DNA of 57,059 nt from Yersinia ruckeri ATCC 29473. Its GTDB lineage: Bacteria > Pseudomonadota > Gammaproteobacteria > Enterobacterales > Enterobacteriaceae. Of the stretch, positions 33,884 through 42,894 are shown piece after piece; the stretch's first letter is position 1; each line of letters starts with the position of its first letter. The notes under the pieces were generated by a model, which was given only the letters and a program-made list of their open reading frames with translations, did not search any database and was not told the origin of the DNA. The translations under genes and the position numbers were made by a program. The DNA lies in the NCBI RefSeq assembly GCF_000754815.1, contig NZ_KN150748.1, forward strand, positions 3,957-61,015, read 5' to 3'.

Positions 33884-34144
33884 TTATTCAAAGAACTTGC
33901 GATACCACCATGGACGACCTGTCAGGCGCTGTCCGCGAAGAAGATAGATGAGGCGCTGCCAGAGCACCGTGATGGTGAAGCCGAAGAAGGAGAGAAGCCG
34001 AAAGAAGAGGATGATGCCGGTGATAATGTACAGCGTGGTCGTTTCCGGCCACTGAAACCATGCGGCATACAGGGCAAAAAGCACGACCGGAATACCCAGT
34101 ATTTCTAGTCGTCGCCCGGCATCGCGCCAGGGGCAAATATTCAC
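33884..34144 (-). CDS. traK: TraK, IcmT-like small membrane protein
   Basis: 86 residues from a GTG at 34144, the same length as IcmT. The GTG overlaps the traJ stop (GTGA), and GGAGGA lies just upstream inside traJ; a longer frame into traJ is rejected. The sequence MNICPWRDAGRRLEILGIPV leads to two hydrophobic segments (VVLFALYAAWFQWP and LYIITGIILFFRLLSFFGFT). It ends 9 bp from the primase start. IcmT is an inner-membrane Dot/Icm component. Confidence 0.85.
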   Translation of the reverse strand: MNICPWRDAGRRLEILGIPVVLFALYAAWFQWPETTTLYIITGIILFFRLLSFFGFTITVLWQRLIYLLRGQRLTGRPWWYRKFFE

Positions 34145-35295
34145 ATCGACATCCTCCGCTCCAGTTCGCGTCGGGTAATGACGGTCAGCACCTCGTGCTG
34201 ACTGATGCGGCCCTGCTGATAAAGAGCCCAAGCCTTATCACTCATGCGAGCTTTACGTTCACTGAGATGGTTATCGATCCAGTCACGCCAGCGGGTATGA
34301 TCCAGACGCCCCAGCTCTTCACGAACATCATCATCAAACACCAGATACTCCCTCACCGCCTGACGTTTGCCGTCGGTGGTCCGTAACAGTCGCTGGGCAA
34401 TGATGTACTGCAGATTACTCAGCAGGTTGTGTGCCATCGCTTCCCTAAGTTCTGTCGGAACCAGCATCAAAGCGCGGGGAATGGTCTCTCCCGGGGAGTC
34501 GGTGTGCATGGTAGACAGGCAGAGGTGCCCGGACTGACCGTTCATGACTGCACCATAGAGAGTTTCGAGATCGCGTATTTCGCCCACGCCAATCACGCCC
34601 GGGGCGCGACGCAGTGAGAGCCGCAGGTGTTCAGCGAAGGAAGCCACATCGCGACCAATCTGCGATTGCTCCGGCATCAGGATGGCGTGCGGAAAGTTCA
34701 GCAGAAATTCAATCGGGTCTTCCGCAGTGACAATTTTGCGATCGGGATAATGCTGGGCGCAGTACTGATAAATAGCAGCCAGTAGCGTGGATTTTCCCGA
34801 ACCTGTTTCGCCGACAACCAGACCTATGCCCTTGTGAGGCAGTAACGCCGGGAATAAATCATCTTCCAGTCCAAGGCTTTCGAGCTGCGGAATTACGGTT
34901 GGGATGGTTCGCAGAGTGAGTGCTGGCACCATGTCATAGTCACCGATAGTCGCCTGCACGAAGTTACAGCGAAAGCGCAGACGTTCGCCTCGCCCGAGCC
35001 CGTAACGGTTATAAATATCTCCGGTCAGTTGAAGGGCTCGGTCGACGCCTTTGCCTGATTTGAGGTCGCCTTTAATCTGCTCAGAAAATACATCATCCAT
35101 CAAGCGAGCCAGTTGAGGCGGTTCAATGCGGAACTCGCTGGCCCGGACCTTACGACCATACAAATCAACAACCAGCGGACCTCCCCCCTGCAGGAAAATA
35201 TCGGAAACATTGTTGTGAGAACAGTGGACAAGAAAGGACCGCAAGGCATCGCCGGTTATGCCACCGTGCTGATGGAAATCAAATGCCGGTAACAT
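34141..35295 (-). CDS. traJ: TraJ, DotB-like hexameric ATPase
   Basis: 384 residues from the ATG at 35295 (GGAGG seven bases upstream). A PilT/VirB11-type secretion ATPase: NNVSDIFLQGGGPLVVD in the N-terminal domain, Walker A GETGSGKSTLL, the Asp box TAEDPIEFLL, Walker B GVIGVGEIRDLETL and the His box STMHTDSPGETI. DotB/TraJ docks to the DotO/TraU ATPase at the base of the apparatus. Its ATG overlaps the traI stop (TAATG) and its stop overlaps the traK start. Confidence 0.92.
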   Translation of the reverse strand: MLPAFDFHQHGGITGDALRSFLVHCSHNNVSDIFLQGGGPLVVDLYGRKVRASEFRIEPPQLARLMDDVFSEQIKGDLKSGKGVDRALQLTGDIYNRYGLGRGERLRFRCNFVQATIGDYDMVPALTLRTIPTVIPQLESLGLEDDLFPALLPHKGIGLVVGETGSGKSTLLAAIYQYCAQHYPDRKIVTAEDPIEFLLNFPHAILMPEQSQIGRDVASFAEHLRLSLRRAPGVIGVGEIRDLETLYGAVMNGQSGHLCLSTMHTDSPGETIPRALMLVPTELREAMAHNLLSNLQYIIAQRLLRTTDGKRQAVREYLVFDDDVREELGRLDHTRWRDWIDNHLSERKARMSDKAWALYQQGRISQHEVLTVITRRELERRMSM

Positions 35296-36083
35296 TATTG
35301 CGCCTCCTTGCGGATGACAGGTTTCCACTGCTTTTTATCCACGACAAAGCCTGCCGGATCCTGAATACGTTTCACCTTGTCACCAATCATCAGTTCATCA
35401 CGTGTGCCGGTGACGCTCTGCTGGGTCTCTTTGATATCCGGTGCCTGAATAATGCCCTGCTGTAGCAGCGTGGAATAACGGAGCATGCCTGTGTAATCAC
35501 GGGTCAAACGGTTGAAATTGGCTTCCAGCGTGCGATCGGCACTGAGACGGCCTTCCTCCCATCCACGACGCACGGCTTTTTCCCAGACGGCCTTCTCCTT
35601 GCTGTTTTTGGGGCGGACGCTGGCATCCGGTGCATCAATACGTTTGCTGGCAAGCCCCGGGAGGAGCCAGGTTCGCCAGCCCGGAGGGTTACTAACAAAG
35701 CGAGCCGGAACCAGAATGTTATAGGTGCGATACGCTGTGCGTATCTGATCCGGTGTGATATGTGCCATATCGGTCGCGGTGGCTATCACCGGCGGCATAT
35801 AGCCCTGTCGGCTGATAAGCGGCCGGAAGTCGTACATATTGTTGAGCGTGGTGTCGCGGGCCGTCAGTATCTGACGAAGTTCCCAGGCTCGCTGAGCTTT
35901 ACCTCCCTGAAACCCCACGGTCTGGCCAGCATCGTTGAGCATCTGCCAGACGGTATCGCTTAGCCCGTTAAAATCATTCACTGCCGGACTGAGGTAGTCC
36001 GCCATCTCAGATGGTGGGGCATCTTCGGCGAATGCGGGCAGCGTGCTGAATAGCAGTAAGCCTGCAAGTAGCTGTCGTTTCAT
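35295..36083 (-). CDS. traI: TraI, DotC-like outer-membrane core protein
   Basis: 262 residues with a signal peptide (MKRQLLAGLLLFSTLPAFA/EDAPP). The body matches DotC: LRQILTARDTTLNNMYDFRP, GYMPPVIATATDMAHI, TYNILVPARFVSNPPGWRTW. DotC in Legionella is a lipoprotein; here no lipobox Cys is seen, so processing by signal peptidase I is likely. It overlaps both traH (4 bp) and traJ (1 bp). This TraI is unrelated to the F-plasmid relaxase of the same name. Confidence 0.88.
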   Translation of the reverse strand: MKRQLLAGLLLFSTLPAFAEDAPPSEMADYLSPAVNDFNGLSDTVWQMLNDAGQTVGFQGGKAQRAWELRQILTARDTTLNNMYDFRPLISRQGYMPPVIATATDMAHITPDQIRTAYRTYNILVPARFVSNPPGWRTWLLPGLASKRIDAPDASVRPKNSKEKAVWEKAVRRGWEEGRLSADRTLEANFNRLTRDYTGMLRYSTLLQQGIIQAPDIKETQQSVTGTRDELMIGDKVKRIQDPAGFVVDKKQWKPVIRKEAQ

Positions 36084-36535
36084 GCGAGGCGGCCTCCTTT
36101 ATCTGGAAGCGCAAAGTACAGGTGTAACTCCAGTGACTGCTGTTTCAGGCTGGCGCGCCAGCCAATTTGAGTTTCCAGCTGGCGGAGCAGGTTCTCAAAC
36201 GTGATATTGTCGACATGAACGCTGACGGGCAGCGGTAGCCGAACCCCGCTGTATGCAAAATTAAGTCCGCGTTGACGGGCTAGCTGGGCGAGCAGTTCAA
36301 TCGCATCACCTTCCCAATCAACGGAAACTCGCTGGCTGTTTGCTGTGATACTGGCGGGTATATGTGGAGCTTTCTGATTTAATGCACCCTTTAAATACAG
36401 TTCCTGTTGGATGGCTTGAAGCTGCGCGGAATTGGCTGATGCCGGTTGTAACGATGGACTTGGAGGGTGGGCTTGGCGGGCCTGACAACCAGACAGCAGA
36501 AAAAGGCCAAGCGTGGCCAGATACGATAATTTCAT
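36080..36535 (-). CDS. traH: TraH, DotD-like lipoprotein
   Basis: 151 residues with a lipobox (FLLSGC) at residues 12-17, so an outer-membrane lipoprotein. The C-terminal half (VSVDWEGDAIELLAQLARQR, LPLPVSVHVDNITFENLLRQ) has the secretin N0-like fold of DotD. DotD and DotC place DotH in the outer membrane. It is the first gene of the transfer operon, with AGGAA six bases before the ATG and a 525-bp AT-rich gap upstream. Confidence 0.88.
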   Translation of the reverse strand: MKLSYLATLGLFLLSGCQARQAHPPSPSLQPASANSAQLQAIQQELYLKGALNQKAPHIPASITANSQRVSVDWEGDAIELLAQLARQRGLNFAYSGVRLPLPVSVHVDNITFENLLRQLETQIGWRASLKQQSLELHLYFALPDKGGRLA

Positions 36536-37060
36536 ATAAATAGTTCCTGTATATCGGAGATAACCTGAGGGTTTATTGAGTATGGTTACCTTTCCATTAA
36601 TATATAAACCAATGAAACAATAACTATGACTGACAGAATCTTAATGCCATAGATAATATTGACTAGGCTATTCTGTCAGAATAGTTGACCGAAAATCCTC
36701 CCAAGCTAAATCATAGTATTTTTGCAAATATTCAATCATTGTATTGAAGTCATGCAGAGCGCTTTCATCACACCCTGCCACCCGCAGCGTATTTCGTTGT
36801 TTGATAAACTGGCACTTTAATGAAATGGCTTATTTAATTTAAAAAAGACATCTTTATTGCGTTCACTACAGGCTAATAGAAGTTGCTTGAAGGTATTTTC
36901 AATATCATTCTTCCGTTCGCCTAAGTTTAACGTTGAAAGAGTGCTTTATATTAATGCCAGTATTTTTGTATTAATTTATATTTCATCATCACCTGCATTG
37001 AGAATGAGTGAATAATGTGAAACAGACATGAAATCTATTTTCTGTTACGGCTCTAATAAA
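36536..37060. promoter_or_regulatory. AT-rich gap between pilV and traH; presumed tra promoter region
   Basis: No gene is seen in these 525 bp. A perfect 17-bp palindrome CTATTCTGTCAGAATAG lies at 36668-36684. A 10-bp part of it also occurs inverted at 36630-36639 (CTGACAGAAT), so the protein that binds it may have two sites about 40 bp apart. They lie 95-150 bp upstream of traH. The rest is AT-rich with several possible -10 boxes; no clear promoter can be fixed. Confidence 0.5.
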
Positions 37061-38434
37061 TTAAGAGGTTAGGTCGATGCGGACATCACTAGTGTTGTGA
37101 TATGAACTGCCTACCAGCATAACCGTGACGCGACTGTTTGATTTTACATTGACCGCTATTTGTTTTTGAGCAATACCAAAATTCTGATAACCCCAGTAAT
37201 GTCCGCTACTACCGCCTTTATCAACCCGGACGCTGGTTTTAACAATACCAACCAACCCGCCATCGACATACACGTTAAAGGATGCGGAACCGGTGTGAGA
37301 ACCATCACCGGCATTGAATAAACTGGATACAGTCACCAACAAGACTTTGTATGATCCATTTGATACGATATCAAGATTATTGACGCCTGCACGCGACATG
37401 CCACCGCCCCCGATACTGGTCAATATTCCTTTCTGGCAGAAAAGAGGCGCACCTTCGGCATCCCGAGTTAATATACCGGCCTCACAGGATTGACCAGGCA
37501 CCATAATCTTATTGAGTTGCAGAAACTCATCTGTGGCCAGACGGCCTTCGGCGTGTATTGTTCCGCCTCGCAGTTGTCCTCCGGTATAAATCCCTTTGTT
37601 ATTGACGCTGCGTACCCAATCGTCGTCCGTCATGGTCAGCCCGCCCCCGTGGGTAGCATTCAGCCATCCCTTGTCGTTTTGGGTAATGATCCAGCCGCTG
37701 CTGCTCTTGATATCATTTTCTACTGTTGCCGTTTGGGCATTGACAGCATTAGTGTTGTTTAATGAGTTATTGCCCATATCTATGTCGGTATGCATCTTAT
37801 TAAGGTCTGGGCGGCCATTAACTTTGAAACGGTACAGCCGATCGCTTTCCTCTGCGTCCGTTCCCAGTACATCCGAAGACAGGTAGGCCGCCAGGTGACC
37901 ATTCTGCCCACTGAGGCCGAAATGGGTTAGATTGACTTCCCAGCCGCCACCGGCACCATTAGCGATATTCTCGGGATAAATGTACCCCCCCAGACCTGCG
38001 ATGTTTTGTGCAATGTAACGCTGGCCCTTGAAGGTGATTTGCTGTCCCCCAGAGGTCAGGATAAAGGCCACCAGTTTATCGGGCGGTGTCGGGTTGAGTG
38101 CAATGGCCACCACATAGTTTTGACCGTTGTTATTGGTCAGGGAAAAACCAGGCGGAAGGTAACCGGTGTCACGGAGTGCCTGACCTGTCACGGTCACCGT
38201 GCCCGTTTTGGCTTGAGTGAGCAGGTCGTTGTAGTTATCTTTTATATAGCGGCGAGCACCCTGACTGACGGTGCTCAGGTGCGTGGCTGTAACATGCCAC
38301 GTTTGTTCCTCCATGTAGTTTGAATAGCGTTCAAGCCCGATGGGGGCAGCAACCAGTACGATCCCCAGCACGATGGCCATGGAAATCAAGGATAACCCCC
38401 GGTTGATACGGGGAGGTGCAGTTTCAGCTGTCAT
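37061..38434 (-). CDS. pilV: PilV, tip adhesin prepilin without shufflon
   Basis: 457 residues from the ATG at 38434, which overlaps the pilU stop (ATGA); longer upstream starts lie inside pilU. A short leader ends at Gly13 (PRINRG/LSLISMAIVLGIVLV), then the hydrophobic pilin helix. Position +5 of the mature protein is Ser, not the Glu of major pilins. The constant region ends near VPGQSCEAGILTRDAEGAPL; the last 120 residues form a beta-rich adhesin-like domain. In R64 this part is switched by the shufflon; here no 19-bp shufflon repeats or rci gene follow. It should select recipients. Confidence 0.85.
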   Translation of the reverse strand: MTAETAPPRINRGLSLISMAIVLGIVLVAAPIGLERYSNYMEEQTWHVTATHLSTVSQGARRYIKDNYNDLLTQAKTGTVTVTGQALRDTGYLPPGFSLTNNNGQNYVVAIALNPTPPDKLVAFILTSGGQQITFKGQRYIAQNIAGLGGYIYPENIANGAGGGWEVNLTHFGLSGQNGHLAAYLSSDVLGTDAEESDRLYRFKVNGRPDLNKMHTDIDMGNNSLNNTNAVNAQTATVENDIKSSSGWIITQNDKGWLNATHGGGLTMTDDDWVRSVNNKGIYTGGQLRGGTIHAEGRLATDEFLQLNKIMVPGQSCEAGILTRDAEGAPLFCQKGILTSIGGGGMSRAGVNNLDIVSNGSYKVLLVTVSSLFNAGDGSHTGSASFNVYVDGGLVGIVKTSVRVDKGGSSGHYWGYQNFGIAQKQIAVNVKSNSRVTVMLVGSSYHNTSDVRIDLTS

Positions 38435-39081
38435 AGGGCACCAAATAGGGTTAATTGAGGGAAGCACACCGCAAGGCTTGCCAGTAAGGCAAATAACCAG
38501 GGTGCATAAGGCTGGGTCCTTTTTTGTGTCAGCACCGCCCCGATGATAAAAAGCAAAAAACCGCAGCCACTGAGCAGACTGGCCAACGGCCAGGGAAGCC
38601 AAGCGCAGAGTGCCGCAATCAAATGAACGTCACCCAGTCCAAAACCGTCTTCACCTTGACGCAACCACCGGGCACCGACATAAAAGGCATAAAGAAACAA
38701 GAACATGCCGCAACTGCCGAGTAAGGCTGCCCACCAGGACAACGTATTGCCAGGAAGAAGGGTAAATAACACCCCGGTCACCCAGAAGCCTGAGGTAAAA
38801 CGCAGAGGTAACCAGCATTGACGCAGGTCCAGTAACACCAGGGGGATCCCCCACGCTAACAATGTCAAGTATTTGGCGATGCTCAGCGGAGAGCCCCCCG
38901 AATGCAGACCGAACAGCAAGAGTGAAGACCCAGCAAGAACAAAACTGGCCATCACGCCACACACCTGCAGCAGGGTCAACGCCTCTCCGTCATGTACGTG
39001 TAAAAATTGTTTTGCCTGGATAACCAGCGGAATGGCCAGCAAGAGCATCAACAGGGAGATAGTCAATAATGAGGAGAACAT
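38431..39081 (-). CDS. pilU: PilU, prepilin peptidase
   Basis: 216 residues, highly hydrophobic with about seven membrane segments. The aspartyl-protease motifs of A24 prepilin peptidases are present: Asp in VLLDLRQCWLPLR and the GxGD-type FGLGDVHL. No N-terminal Cys-rich methyltransferase domain is present, as in R64 PilU. It would cleave the leaders of PilS and PilV. It overlaps pilV by 4 bp and pilT by 1 bp. Confidence 0.88.
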   Translation of the reverse strand: MFSSLLTISLLMLLLAIPLVIQAKQFLHVHDGEALTLLQVCGVMASFVLAGSSLLLFGLHSGGSPLSIAKYLTLLAWGIPLVLLDLRQCWLPLRFTSGFWVTGVLFTLLPGNTLSWWAALLGSCGMFLFLYAFYVGARWLRQGEDGFGLGDVHLIAALCAWLPWPLASLLSGCGFLLFIIGAVLTQKRTQPYAPWLFALLASLAVCFPQLTLFGAL

Positions 39082-39566
39082 CAGGCCACCCCACCTTTAA
39101 GCTTCAGGTACTTGGCATAGACCTTACGCGCATAAATCATCCGTCGTTCACCGTTGTTATCGGCAAATCCAGCATTATAAGAGCCTAGACACTGCCAGTT
39201 GACGCCGCATTTTTTGAGGTGCTTTGCCAATATCCAAGCACCAATCTGTACGTTGAGGCACGTATTGCTCAGCAGATCCTGTTCGTCTTGGATCAGGCCT
39301 AGTGTCCGCAACTGCGGAATATGTCGGTCGTTGATTTGCATCAGCCCATAGTCACGGCTGGTGACAACCCCTTTTTTATTACGATTCATACCGACAGCGC
39401 GGGGGTTCAGACTGCTTTCAACGGTCGCCATCGAACGCAGTAACAAAGGGTCGACTCTGTAGCGTATGCCCGCCTCATTGAAACAGAACGCCTGTGACGG
39501 TACAGAGAACAGTAACGTCCCGCCCAGCACCAGGCTGTACAGCATGCGTTGATAAGAAAACAACAT
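39081..39566 (-). CDS. pilT: PilT (R64 type), lytic transglycosylase
   Basis: 161 residues with a signal peptide (up to SVPSQA/FCF) and an SLT domain: LLLRSMATVESSLNPRAVG with the catalytic Glu, RDYGLMQINDRHIP, and CLGSYNAGFADNNGERR. It cuts peptidoglycan locally for pilus assembly. In the R64 naming PilT is this enzyme and not the retraction ATPase of other type IV pili. Confidence 0.88.
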   Translation of the reverse strand: MLFSYQRMLYSLVLGGTLLFSVPSQAFCFNEAGIRYRVDPLLLRSMATVESSLNPRAVGMNRNKKGVVTSRDYGLMQINDRHIPQLRTLGLIQDEQDLLSNTCLNVQIGAWILAKHLKKCGVNWQCLGSYNAGFADNNGERRMIYARKVYAKYLKLKGGVA

Positions 39567-39627
39567 GTGAATGCACTCCAGAGAGAAGCCGGCAGCAGCA
39601 TCACTACAACTACCGGCAGGATGGGCA

Positions 39628-40221
39628 TCAGGTGTTGCTGGTAAAGGTCAGGGTATTTTGACCAACAGACCCATTATCCGCAGTGCACTGGGCACCGACG
39701 GCGCTCGCGGCAATTTGACCGTTGGTGGTCGTCCCATTGACCAGCGTGGTCACCACACTGGGTGCCGCACTGATTTTGGTCGCCAGCGTAATACAGGCTT
39801 CCTGTGGCACGGCCGCATACGTCAGAGAGAACGATGACTTCTGCCCACCCGCCGTGGCGACCGGTTGCACGGTAACCGCACCTCCCCACAGGTTTTGCAA
39901 CTTGGCGGTCCCCGAGGTTTTGGTGCCCACCATCGTCATGTTGGCCGGTGCGCCACCAAACTGGATAAGTGCGCCCGTCATCGTATCTGCCGAGGAGAAA
40001 TCATAAATACCGGAGGTCTTTAGCATGGTGCGGGTGTTGGTCAATAACTCGGCAGCATTATTGTACTCGGTACTGGCATCATTTCGGTTAAACAACCCGC
40101 CTCCTTGTGTGACCGCAATAGCCAGTACCACCAAGGCAAGTACGATATACATCGTGGCTTCGATCAGGGTAATAGCACCCTGATTGATACCCACGCGAAG
40201 GGAGGTATTTGACAATTTCAT
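39628..40221 (-). CDS. pilS: PilS, major thin-pilus prepilin
   Basis: 197 residues. The N-terminus MKLSNTSLRVGINQG/AITLI, then EATMYIVLALVVLAIAV, is a type IV prepilin leader and hydrophobic helix. Cleavage after Gly15 would put the conserved Glu at +6; cleavage one residue later would restore +5. The C-terminal part has two Cys (CITLATKI and GAQCTADNG) able to form the pilin disulfide loop. Processing by PilU and assembly by PilQ/PilR are expected. Confidence 0.85.
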   Translation of the reverse strand: MKLSNTSLRVGINQGAITLIEATMYIVLALVVLAIAVTQGGGLFNRNDASTEYNNAAELLTNTRTMLKTSGIYDFSSADTMTGALIQFGGAPANMTMVGTKTSGTAKLQNLWGGAVTVQPVATAGGQKSSFSLTYAAVPQEACITLATKISAAPSVVTTLVNGTTTNGQIAASAVGAQCTADNGSVGQNTLTFTSNT

Positions 40222-40258
40222 AGGATGTGTCCTTTAGGTTTGATAAGAAATACGTGGC

Positions 40259-41401
40259 TTAATGTGAGCCAACGATATCGGTGAGGTTTTGTGTCGCCAG
40301 CAGAATGAGGATCATGTAGCCCGCATTGGTGCCTAATGCGAGGTAAGACAACAAGGCGGCAGTCTGTTTTATCCGTTTGACGGTTTGCACCAGCCAGGAT
40401 CGGGCAAAATTTTCGATAATTACTTCCGCATTATCGCCATCGGTCAACAGGACCAGTTTGTCGATAGCGCGGGGGGAGGGGAAACCATACCCGGCATGGC
40501 GTAGCGCCAGACCGAGATGGTCACCCTGTTTGACCTGCCCCTGTGTCGCGGTCAGCCGCTCAAACAACCAGGGTGGGGCGTGACGACTCAACATCTCTAG
40601 TGCATCTTCGGTCTTTACCTGAGCGCGCATCAGTGCACTGAAATTCAGCAAGAACCCGACGCCGAGCACATCCCGATACACACTCCAGGGCAGCAGATGG
40701 TCAAGCACATGCTGGCGTGCTTTACCGGTCAGGTTTGGCAGTGACCAGATGATGAACGCCGTGAGCAGCAATAATACCGCCCCGAGGATTGGGGCATTGT
40801 TGACAAAAAATTCTGACACGGTACTTAGCCACCACAGGGCTCCCGACCAGTTGTCACGACTCGACAACGATTCCAGGCGGGGCAGAAAATAGACGGTGAC
40901 CATTTTCATCATGGCAAACGTGGTGCCAAGCAACATCATGGGGTAGGCCAACGTGGAGATAAGCGCAGATTTCATATCGGCCATGCCCTGAACGACGGTA
41001 ATCGCACGGTATAACGCCGCCGCCAGATCCCCATCCTCAACGCTCGCGCTGAGGATGGCGGCCTCTTGTCGGGGTATCCAGGCAACCAGCCCCTGATCGA
41101 TTGATTGCCCCTGGCGTAATGCCTTCAACATATCTTCCAGGCAGAACACCACCGGTGGACGCTTTTTCCCGTAACTCTCAATCATCGACGTCAGGGCCTT
41201 TTCCACTTTGAGGTTGTTGTCGAGTAAAAAAGCCAAATCCTCATACAGCGCCAACCGGTCAGTGGTGGTAAAGGTTTTTTGCGCCAGCCAGCGGCCCAGC
41301 GAATCGCTGAGTGCAGGGGCCGAACGGGGTGGGTCAGGCAAAAAGCGCAGCCGCTGACATAATGCTGTCAAACGTAAGCGCATACTTTTTCGTGAGGTCA
41401 T
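40259..41401 (-). CDS. pilR: PilR, inner-membrane platform protein (GspF/PilC type)
   Basis: 380 residues with the duplicated GspF-type layout: helical cytoplasmic domains at about 50-160 and 245-340, and membrane segments near 165-190, 210-230 and 350-370. It would anchor the PilQ ATPase and help polymerise PilS. Its ATG overlaps the pilQ stop by 4 bp. Confidence 0.88.
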   Translation of the reverse strand: MTSRKSMRLRLTALCQRLRFLPDPPRSAPALSDSLGRWLAQKTFTTTDRLALYEDLAFLLDNNLKVEKALTSMIESYGKKRPPVVFCLEDMLKALRQGQSIDQGLVAWIPRQEAAILSASVEDGDLAAALYRAITVVQGMADMKSALISTLAYPMMLLGTTFAMMKMVTVYFLPRLESLSSRDNWSGALWWLSTVSEFFVNNAPILGAVLLLLTAFIIWSLPNLTGKARQHVLDHLLPWSVYRDVLGVGFLLNFSALMRAQVKTEDALEMLSRHAPPWLFERLTATQGQVKQGDHLGLALRHAGYGFPSPRAIDKLVLLTDGDNAEVIIENFARSWLVQTVKRIKQTAALLSYLALGTNAGYMILILLATQNLTDIVGSH

Positions 41402-42891
41402 ACGCTTTCCTTCTTCGGTAACAATGTCAGGCTGTCTTCATCTAACGGACTGATGTAATCCGCTTCAATGGGGTCAACCAGGCCCGCGTGGAGATAGCGC
41501 AACAGATGCTGCCCTCGGGTGATCCCCCCCAGTTCATTCACCCAGTAGCTGCGGGCAGCCAATTTTCCTTGATGACGGAACAACTCCATGAAGGTCGCAT
41601 CCGGGCGGATAACCTCGGCAATCACCTTGCGGCCGGTGATCCCTTTGTAACAGTGCTCGCAGCCCTCATGTTGGCGAAAAGCCAGCGTGTCGGTCTGGCA
41701 GAAACGCGTCAGCAGCGCCTTTTTCTCAAGATCCATCTCAGCTTCAACGTCATGCCAGCTTTTCTTGCAGTGTGGGCACAGCAATTGCACTAGCCTCTGG
41801 GAAATTAACCCAATCATCACCTGGGGGTCAGCCACCTGTCCCATCGGAATATCCAGGGTATCGGTCAGGCGGTCGAGTATCCCGACACTGTCATTGGCGT
41901 GCAGGGTATCCAGCACGATATGCCCTGACTTGGCGGCAGTGAGCGCCGACTTGACCGAGTTTGTATCGCGGATTTCGCCGACAATAATCGCATCCGGATC
42001 CAGACGTAACGAGGCTGAAATTGACCTGACCCAGGCGCGGTTGAGTGCTTCCGGGTCATTTCTGTCTGCAATAATTGGCATCTGGACGGCCCCATGAATG
42101 AGTCCTTCAGGGGGGTCTTCGATGGTCAACAACCGCTTGCGATTGCCCGTAAAAGCCAAGTACATCGCGCTGAATGTGCGAAGTGTCGTACTTTTCCCGG
42201 AGCCCGTGGGGCCGGCCACCGTCACATTCCCTTCAGGTCGAGCCACCATGCGACGAATAAGGACCTGTTGCTCAGGTAAATACCCCAGTTCATCCAGTGT
42301 GGGCGGCGATTTTCCCTCATCGGGCAAGATACGCATGACCACATACAGACCAAACTCTGACGGGGCATGAGCATAACGGGCACCGAAGAGGCTCAGCCCT
42401 TGTAAAAACTCCTTGCGTACCCGGCCATCTTGAGAGCGGTTAGGGTTGAAGCTCTTCTCCGCCATATCGCACATCGACATCACAATGGCCGAGGCTAACG
42501 TCATGCCCTCAGCCCGCTCTAACTGGGTAATGGTTTCAAGATCGCCATGCACCCGAAATTGCACGGTTGTCACGTTGTTCATGCCAATTAGCAAGTGAAT
42601 GTCGCTGGCCCCTTTCTCCTTGGCCTGTTTAAAGAAGCTGATCACTTTTGCTTGTTGGGCGGAAAAATCACCGTTGACCGCGTGTTCGGTGATACGACTT
42701 TGTTGCAGAGCCTTTAGTGCATCGAGCTGGACACGTTCAATGCGCAGGCTGGGGTACTTTTTGAACGCACTGGCGATTTCCGATTGCACCGATATATGGG
42801 TACTGTGGGCATCGGAGATAGACAGGACGGGGTGCGCGGAATTTGAGATATCAAGATGAAGGTAGGCAGACCCTTTTTGTTCATAAGACAT
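41398..42891 (-). CDS. pilQ: PilQ, pilus assembly ATPase
   Basis: 497 residues of the GspE/PilB class: KEKGASDIHLLIG in the N2 domain, Walker A AGPTGSGKSTTLR near residue 220, the Asp box TIEDPPEG, Walker B DAIIVGEIRDTNS, the His box DTLHANDSVGILDRL, and a zinc tetracysteine (CPHCKKSW...CEHCYKG). It powers PilS polymerisation. It is 3 bp from pilP. Confidence 0.92.
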   Translation of the reverse strand: MSYEQKGSAYLHLDISNSAHPVLSISDAHSTHISVQSEIASAFKKYPSLRIERVQLDALKALQQSRITEHAVNGDFSAQQAKVISFFKQAKEKGASDIHLLIGMNNVTTVQFRVHGDLETITQLERAEGMTLASAIVMSMCDMAEKSFNPNRSQDGRVRKEFLQGLSLFGARYAHAPSEFGLYVVMRILPDEGKSPPTLDELGYLPEQQVLIRRMVARPEGNVTVAGPTGSGKSTTLRTFSAMYLAFTGNRKRLLTIEDPPEGLIHGAVQMPIIADRNDPEALNRAWVRSISASLRLDPDAIIVGEIRDTNSVKSALTAAKSGHIVLDTLHANDSVGILDRLTDTLDIPMGQVADPQVMIGLISQRLVQLLCPHCKKSWHDVEAEMDLEKKALLTRFCQTDTLAFRQHEGCEHCYKGITGRKVIAEVIRPDATFMELFRHQGKLAARSYWVNELGGITRGQHLLRYLHAGLVDPIEADYISPLDEDSLTLLPKKESV

Positions 42892-42894
42892 GAT

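Noticed and set aside
36536-37060. Shufflon remnant downstream of pilV
   Set aside because: No 19-bp shufflon repeats, no alternative PilV ends and no recombinase gene could be read in the gap.
37190-37215. Second ops-like GGCGGTAG on the minus strand
   Set aside because: It lies inside pilV codons for Gly-Gly-Ser and fits the consensus poorly after the eighth base; one or two such 8-mers are expected by chance.
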